Below are positions 5,023 through 9,085 of a DNA stretch of 9,085 nt, one piece after another; position 1 is the first letter of the stretch; every line of letters starts with the position of its first letter. The notes under the pieces are model-generated. The model worked only from the letters and a program-made list of their open reading frames with translations, had not been told where the DNA came from and ran no database searches. The position numbers and the translations under genes were made by a program. Source of the stretch: Acidobacteriota bacterium (GTDB lineage Bacteria; Acidobacteriota; Terriglobia; Terriglobales; Acidobacteriaceae); contig JAJZFR010000373.1 of the NCBI GenBank assembly GCA_021805265.1, forward strand, positions 1 to 9,085. The letters are read 5' to 3'.

Positions 5023-6261
5023 TCACGGCGCGGGATCGGCGGCCGCGCCCAGCGCCTTCAGGTAGCCGGGATTCGGATGCGCATTCTCGAACCGAATCTT
5101 CACCAGCAGGTCCTGGAACGCCGCATCGATCTCCTCCTGGGACGGACGCGCGGCATCCGCTTTCTCGGTATCGCCCATGGTGTACTTGTGGGCCGCAAAG
5201 GCCACAATCTCGTCCCAGTGGGCAGGCCTGTCAAAACTCACCAGCGCAGAGGTCGAGTCCATCTTCTTGTACGGCCAGAAGGTCCAGCTCACCTCGTTCC
5301 TGTCCAGCAGGGTGCGAAATTCGGTGATCCACTCGTCCTTGTTTTCTCCCGATTCGCCCATCCAGATGGGCACGTTGTACTTGTCGCGAAAATCCAGATA
5401 CGCCTGTATCTGCGCCTGGACGGGCGGCATCCAGTACTTGTGGAACGTGTACATCGCGTTCGCGTCAAACGGCTTGCTGAAAACCGTGAAATTTGTATCC
5501 CACTGCGCCCCGCCCAGGATCACCACATGATGCGTATCCACCGTGCGAATCGCGGCCACAATCCCGCGATACACCGGCTCCAGCTTGCTGTTATATTGCG
5601 CCAGGCGTGGATAGTGCGGAATCGGCTCGTTCAACATATCGTAGCCCAGCACAGTCGAGTTATCCCGGTAGTGCGCAGCGATACGTTTCCAGATGTCGAA
5701 GGTCTGCTGCTGACACTCCTTGCTGTCATACAGCCAGGGATAGCCCCAGCTATCGTCGATATTCGCGCCCGTCTGCCCGCATGGCGCGGCATGCATGTCC
5801 AGCACAACGTAAAGCCCATCCGCCTTGGCCCACGCAACCACCTGGTCCACCAGCGCGAAGCCTTCCTCGTTGCCCGGCGTGAAAAACCGGTAGTGGAACG
5901 GGATGCGAATCGCGTTGAAGCCTTCATGCGCCAGAAAATCAATATCCTTGCGCGTGACGTACCCTGCGCGATACGACTTCCAGAACGACTCCGCCGCCAC
6001 CGGCCCGATCATCTGATCGGTCAGCGCTTCAATCTCGCGCACCGACTGGGGCCCGCCGTCGAAGTGAAACATGTACCCTTCCTGGACCAGCCAGTTGCCC
6101 AGATTGGTCCCGCGCAACAACAGTTTGTGCCCGCCCGCATCGACCAGAAATTTGCCCTCCGCATGGACAAAGCGCGAGCGCGCCCCATGCGTTTCGGTGT
6201 GTCCCGACAAAGCAAACAGAAGCAGTACAAGCAGAGCTGCGAGATTTCCTATTTTGCGCAC
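5023..6261 (-). CDS. Exported glycoside hydrolase family 5 enzyme
   Basis: Predicted secreted or periplasmic beta-glycan hydrolase, 412 residues from the chosen start. The N-terminus has a signal peptide: Arg-Lys followed by the hydrophobic LAALLVLLLFAL run and a small-residue exit near ALSG. The mature part begins with HAEGKFLVDAGGHKLLLRG, a common lead-in of GH5 (alpha/beta)8 barrels. Catalytic-site residues typical of GH5 are all visible: Arg119 (AIRIP), His157 (DMHAAP), Asn211-Glu212 (LNEP, acid/base), His274 and Tyr276 (TFHKY), Glu303 (WMGESGE, nucleophile) and Trp329 (TFWPY). The overall pattern recalls endo- or exo-beta-glucanase-like subfamilies; the exact substrate cannot be set. I prefer GTG 6261 because GGAG lies six bases upstream and it leaves a compact signal peptide; TTG 6273 is the alternative. 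The gene diverges from the ABC transporter and precedes pncB. Confidence 0.9.
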   Translation of the reverse strand: MRKIGNLAALLVLLLFALSGHTETHGARSRFVHAEGKFLVDAGGHKLLLRGTNLGNWLVQEGYMFHFDGGPQSVREIEALTDQMIGPVAAESFWKSYRAGYVTRKDIDFLAHEGFNAIRIPFHYRFFTPGNEEGFALVDQVVAWAKADGLYVVLDMHAAPCGQTGANIDDSWGYPWLYDSKECQQQTFDIWKRIAAHYRDNSTVLGYDMLNEPIPHYPRLAQYNSKLEPVYRGIVAAIRTVDTHHVVILGGAQWDTNFTVFSKPFDANAMYTFHKYWMPPVQAQIQAYLDFRDKYNVPIWMGESGENKDEWITEFRTLLDRNEVSWTFWPYKKMDSTSALVSFDRPAHWDEIVAFAAHKYTMGDTEKADAARPSQEEIDAAFQDLLVKIRFENAHPNPGYLKALGAAADPAP

Positions 6262-6337
6262 AGTGAACTCCAATCGGAATTTGCTCCCACACTCTACACC
6301 AGCGACAGCATTGCTGGCGACCTCAACCCTCGGAAGA

Positions 6338-6353
6338 CAATCGATTGCAATCG
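6338..6353. promoter_or_regulatory. Palindrome between GH5 and ABC genes, candidate operator
   Basis: CAATCGATTG at 6338-6347 is a perfect 10-bp palindrome with a central CG, followed at once by a third half-site CAATCG (6348-6353). It lies in the roughly 125-base region from which GH5 (- strand) and the ABC genes (+ strand) diverge. LacI-family operators, common near glycoside hydrolase genes, have a similar central CG symmetry. No regulator gene is next to it and no clear -35/-10 pair was found, so the role is a guess. Confidence 0.3.
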
Positions 6354-6386
6354 CGCGCCCTCTTCATCCCGATCGAGTCTTGCGGT

Positions 6387-7256
6387 ATGCTCGATGCAAC
6401 CATGTCACCCGCTATGCCCAACGCAACCATGACGAAAACCGCAGAAACTCCGGCCATTGAAACCCGCGACCTCTCCCGCAGCTTCGGCCAGTTCACCGCC
6501 GTCGAGCGCGTCCATCTGCGCGTCAACCAGGGCGAGTTCTTCGGCTTTCTCGGCCCCAACGGCGCGGGCAAGTCCACGACCATCCGCATGCTGACCGGAC
6601 TGCTCCAGCCCAGTTCCGGATCCATCTGTATTCTCGGCATCGACTTCGCCCGACACCCGCTCGAAGTCAAGCGTCAGATCGGCGTCGTCCCCGAGGGCCT
6701 CGCGCTCTTCATGCGCCTCACGGCAACCGAAATGCTTCACTTCGCGGGCCAGATGTACGGCCTTGACAAGCCCACCACCCGCGCCCGCACGGAAGAGTTG
6801 CTCGAGTTCATGAACCTCGCCAACGAGGGGCGAAAACTGGTGGCCGATTTCTCCCACGGCATGCAGAAAAAGCTCGCTCTCGCCGCCGCCGTCATTCACG
6901 GCCCCAGAATCCTCTTCCTGGACGAACCCTTTGAAGGCGTCGATGCCGTGGCCGCCGTCACCCTCAAACAAATGCTCCAGGGAATGATCGCGCGTGGCGC
7001 CACCATCTTCCTCACCTCCCACGTGCTCGAAATCGTCGAGCGGCTCTGCTCCCACGTGGCCATCATTGATCGCGGCAAGCTCATCGCCAACGGCTCGCTC
7101 GATGAGCTCCGCGCCGGCGTCCACGCGGAAAGCCACAACGCCGAGGAATCAACGGCGCGGCTCACCCTCGAGGAAATCTTCCTCCGCGTCGTCGGGCAGG
7201 AAGCTGCTCACGACGACCCTGCCCGTCCCGCTCAGGAGCTGTCATGGCTCAGTTGA
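6387..7256 (+). CDS. ABC transporter ATP-binding protein
   Basis: ATPase subunit of a two-gene ABC system, 289 residues from the chosen start. The domain runs from about residue 25: Walker A GPNGAGKST (56-64), Q-loop region VVPEGLALF (100-108), signature FSHGMQKK (155-162, a variant of LSGGQ), Walker B ILFLDEP (175-181) and switch-histidine TSHVLE (His212). Glu in place of the Q-loop glutamine, and the FSHGM signature, recall ATPases that partner ABC-2-type exporters. A charged tail follows. Several in-frame starts are possible (TTG 6345, ATG 6387, 6402, 6414, 6429) and none has a good ribosome binding site; 6429 gives the most compact protein. The end overlaps the permease gene by 13 bases, so translation is coupled. 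Export of an unknown substrate is inferred from the partner. Confidence 0.92.
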   Translation: MLDATMSPAMPNATMTKTAETPAIETRDLSRSFGQFTAVERVHLRVNQGEFFGFLGPNGAGKSTTIRMLTGLLQPSSGSICILGIDFARHPLEVKRQIGVVPEGLALFMRLTATEMLHFAGQMYGLDKPTTRARTEELLEFMNLANEGRKLVADFSHGMQKKLALAAAVIHGPRILFLDEPFEGVDAVAAVTLKQMLQGMIARGATIFLTSHVLEIVERLCSHVAIIDRGKLIANGSLDELRAGVHAESHNAEESTARLTLEEIFLRVVGQEAAHDDPARPAQELSWLS

Positions 7257-8992
7257 ACCCAACGCCGGATTCAGCGCCAGCCTCCAGGGTCAAGCCTGCG
7301 CGATCCGGCAACCCGCTCGCCCGCCAGCAGTACGCAGCCATCGCTCGCCTGCGCTGGCGCGGCTTCGTCAACTCCCTGCGCGCGCGCAACGCGGCGGGCG
7401 AACTCACCGCCCGCATCCTCGGCTATCCTCTGCTCGCGCTCTTCATCCTCGGCCCCGCTGTCGGCTCTGGCTTCTTCGCCTGGACGATCGTCAACAGTAG
7501 CAATCTCCCCTATCTCTCCATCCTTCTCTGGGTCATCTTTCTCTTCTGGCAGTTCTTCGGCCTCAATACCACTGCCAGCGGGCCGGGGTTCGCTATCGAG
7601 TCGCTCGCCCGCTTTCCCATCCGTTACCGTGACTACCTCCTGATTCGCCTCTCGCTCGGGCTGCTCGATCCAGCCACGCTGGCCGGATTCAGTTGCCTCG
7701 CCGCCATGACGCTCGGCATCGGCCTTGCCCAGCCAGCGCTCGCGCCCTGGGCCGCTGCCGCGCTCTTCACCTACGCGCTCGCCAATCTGCTCTTCGCCCG
7801 CATGAGCTTCATCTGGCTCGAAAAGTGGCTCACCCAGCGCCGCACACGCGAGCTGGTCACTGGCCTCATACTCGCCTTCTCGCTCGCCGGTCAGATCGGC
7901 GTCCAGGCCGCTCAACGCCCCAACGGGTCAATGTCCATGCACCACCGCAGCCCGTTCTTCGCCGCGCTCGCGAGTCTCGCCATAGGCGCCAATCGCTGGC
8001 TTCCGCCCGGCCTCGTCGTTCGCGCTCTCGACCACGCGCTCCAGCCCTCACCATCGGCCTCATTCGTCAGCCTTGCCGCCATCCTTGGCGTTGCTCTCTA
8101 CGCCGCTGTCTGTCTCTTCGCGCTCCACCGCCGACTGCGCGCAGAATACTCCGGCGAAAGCCTCAGCGAAGCTCCCGCGCGAGCCATCCGTAAGCGCACA
8201 ATCGCTGCCGCCTCGACTCGCTCGCCATCCTCTGGCGAGTTGTCCATCCTCACCCCGCAGCTCAGCGCGCAGTTGGCCAAAGAGGGTCGCTATCTCGCCC
8301 GCAGCGGCCCGCGGCTTTACGTCCTCGCCATGCCCGTCTTCATGGTCTTCGTGTTTTCCGCGCGCTCCATGGCCATCTCTACGCTCCACCTCAACACCGG
8401 CCCCGGCGTCGCACTGCTCTTCAGCTATGGCTGTGTGTATCAGCTACTCATCTTCGCCTCTCTGCTCTACAACGCCTTCGGCAGCGACGGCGCGGGCATC
8501 CAGTTCTATCAGCTTGCCCCGCTCCCCATCCGCGATGTTCTCCTTGCCAAGAACATCTTCACCGCCGCCATCCTGGCCGCCGAAACCATCCTCGTCTACA
8601 TCGCAGCATCCCTGCTCTCGAAGCCGCCAGCTCCCGACCTCGCCGCCGCCACGCTGGCCTGGCTCGCGGGCGGCTTCTTCTGGAACTCCGCCGCAGGAAA
8701 CCGTCGCTCGATCACCGCGCCAAAGGCCATCGACCTCACCAAAATGCGCGGCCAGAACACCTCGCCGCTCAGCGGCCTGGTCAGCGCGGGCATCACGCTT
8801 CTTTGGGCTGCGCTGGGGGCCGGGCTGTTGATACTTTCCCATCTGCTCTTTCACAGCTTCTGGCCTACCGCCGCAGCGCTGCTCCTCGGCTCCGCCGGCG
8901 CTTTTGCCGTGTATTGGACGGCGCTCGGCCAGCTCGATCCGCTCGCCGCCAGCCACGGCGAAGAACTGCTCGCCGAGCTTTGCAAAACGTAG
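7244..8992 (+). CDS. ABC transporter permease, ABC-2-like, about 12 TM segments
   Basis: Inner-membrane protein of 582 residues, partner of the overlapping ATPase gene. ATG 7244 has AGGAG five bases upstream, inside the ATPase coding sequence. Hydrophobic segments are seen near 60-82, 90-107, 138-160, 166-185, 204-222, 273-294, 357-377, 388-412, 434-458, 465-482, 509-533 and 541-561, with a soluble stretch around 296-355. The halves look related. FPIRYRDYLLIRLSLGLL (124-141) in the first corresponds to LPIRDVLLAKNIFTAA (427-442) in the second, and each half opens with a basic, Arg-rich segment before its first hydrophobic helix. That suggests a fused pair of 6-TM units, so one polypeptide may do the work of two permeases. 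Typical ABC-2 permeases have about 6 TM segments. No substrate clue is present. Confidence 0.88.
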   Translation: MAQLNPTPDSAPASRVKPARSGNPLARQQYAAIARLRWRGFVNSLRARNAAGELTARILGYPLLALFILGPAVGSGFFAWTIVNSSNLPYLSILLWVIFLFWQFFGLNTTASGPGFAIESLARFPIRYRDYLLIRLSLGLLDPATLAGFSCLAAMTLGIGLAQPALAPWAAAALFTYALANLLFARMSFIWLEKWLTQRRTRELVTGLILAFSLAGQIGVQAAQRPNGSMSMHHRSPFFAALASLAIGANRWLPPGLVVRALDHALQPSPSASFVSLAAILGVALYAAVCLFALHRRLRAEYSGESLSEAPARAIRKRTIAAASTRSPSSGELSILTPQLSAQLAKEGRYLARSGPRLYVLAMPVFMVFVFSARSMAISTLHLNTGPGVALLFSYGCVYQLLIFASLLYNAFGSDGAGIQFYQLAPLPIRDVLLAKNIFTAAILAAETILVYIAASLLSKPPAPDLAAATLAWLAGGFFWNSAAGNRRSITAPKAIDLTKMRGQNTSPLSGLVSAGITLLWAALGAGLLILSHLLFHSFWPTAAALLLGSAGAFAVYWTALGQLDPLAASHGEELLAELCKT

Positions 8993-8996
8993 CCCT

Positions 8997-9012
8997 CCAC
9001 AAAACCGTGTGG
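8997..9012 (+). terminator. Weak hairpin after the ABC permease
   Basis: CCACA (8997-9001) can pair with TGTGG (9008-9012) around a 6-base loop, five bases after the permease stop. It lacks a U-run and has only five pairs, so a terminator role is uncertain. Confidence 0.2.
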
Positions 9013-9036
9013 ATGCCAACTCTGCCCCCGATACGA

Positions 9037-9060
9037 TAGAACGATAAGCGAACCGTTCTA
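9037..9060. promoter_or_regulatory. Inverted repeat upstream of a possible next gene
   Basis: TAGAACG (9037-9043) and CGTTCTA (9054-9060) form a perfect 7-bp dyad with a 10-base spacer. Three CGATA copies overlap its left part (9029-9033, 9034-9038, 9042-9046). It ends just before an AGGA that could serve the next start codon, so it may be an operator or a hairpin near that start. It could instead be a weak terminator for the ABC operon. Confidence 0.35.
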
Positions 9061-9061
9061 G

Positions 9062-9085
9062 GAATTCGATGAATTCGAGAAATTC
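9062..9085 (+). repeat. 9-bp tandem repeat cut by the window end
   Basis: GAATTCGAT (9062-9070) and GAATTCGAG (9071-9079) are followed by AAATTC (9080-9085), so the unit recurs with a 9-bp period and one change in the third copy. The array reaches the window edge and its full length is unknown. Confidence 0.6.
9069..9085 (+). CDS. Possible start of a downstream gene (partial)
   Basis: ATG at 9069 has AGGA five bases upstream (9060-9063) and begins M-N-S-R-N before the sequence ends. It follows the permease gene on the same strand by about 75 bases. Only a handful of codons are visible, so this is a suggestion only; no function can be given. Confidence 0.22.

Noticed and set aside
5077..6432. 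Open frame of 451 codons on the + strand opposite GH5
   Set aside because: Antisense to the GH5 gene, low-complexity basic composition, no motifs; a shadow of third-position GC bias.
7271..7915. Open frame on the - strand inside the permease gene
   Set aside because: Glu/Gly/Arg-rich antisense shadow; the + strand frame has a good ribosome binding site and membrane segments.

Overview
This window looks like a stretch of chromosome from a high-GC soil or free-living bacterium. My best guess is an acidobacterium (Terriglobia/Acidobacteriaceae). That rests on the overall GC-rich base composition, the style of the RHS-type fragment, and the mix of a predicted secreted GH5 hydrolase, an arylsulfotransferase-like protein and scattered gene remnants. 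It is an inference; no rRNA or tRNA gene is present to confirm it.

Layout, left to right. (1) Positions 2-1003 hold the C-terminal part of an arylsulfotransferase-family protein on the + strand; its N-terminus lies outside the window. (2) Positions 1004-1993 are a degraded zone. It contains a fragment of an RHS-repeat protein core, an unusually AT-rich stretch, a 10-bp-stem inverted repeat, and a 93-bp copy of the 3' end of the pncB gene found further right. (3) Positions 1994-3354 carry a small accessory cassette: a GNAT acetyltransferase on the - strand, divergent from a ParD/ParE-type toxin-antitoxin pair on the + strand. (4) A second 93-bp copy, at 3531-3623, forms the real 3' end of pncB (nicotinate phosphoribosyltransferase, - strand). 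(5) Upstream of pncB, on the same strand, is a predicted exported glycoside hydrolase family 5 enzyme. (6) Divergent from it on the + strand is a two-gene ABC transporter, an ATPase overlapping a large membrane permease. (7) The last 90 bases contain an inverted repeat, a short 9-bp tandem repeat and possibly the first codons of another gene.

The most interesting structure is the direct repeat at 1816-1908 and 3531-3623 (89 of 93 bases identical, offset 1715 bp). It brackets the GNAT/ParDE cassette. Both copies contain the last codons and the stop of pncB. The left copy carries four substitutions, two of them synonymous in the pncB reading frame, as expected if it came from a once-functional, slightly diverged pncB. 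The simplest reading is a small island inserted at, or recombined across, the pncB 3' end, leaving the gene intact. No integrase or transposase is visible, so the mechanism is open.

Functionally, the genes do not form one pathway. pncB serves NAD salvage, GH5 acts on an extracellular or periplasmic beta-glucan-type polysaccharide, the ABC pair is an ABC-2-like export system of unknown substrate, and the cassette is typical accessory cargo (acetyltransferase plus gyrase-poison-type TA module).
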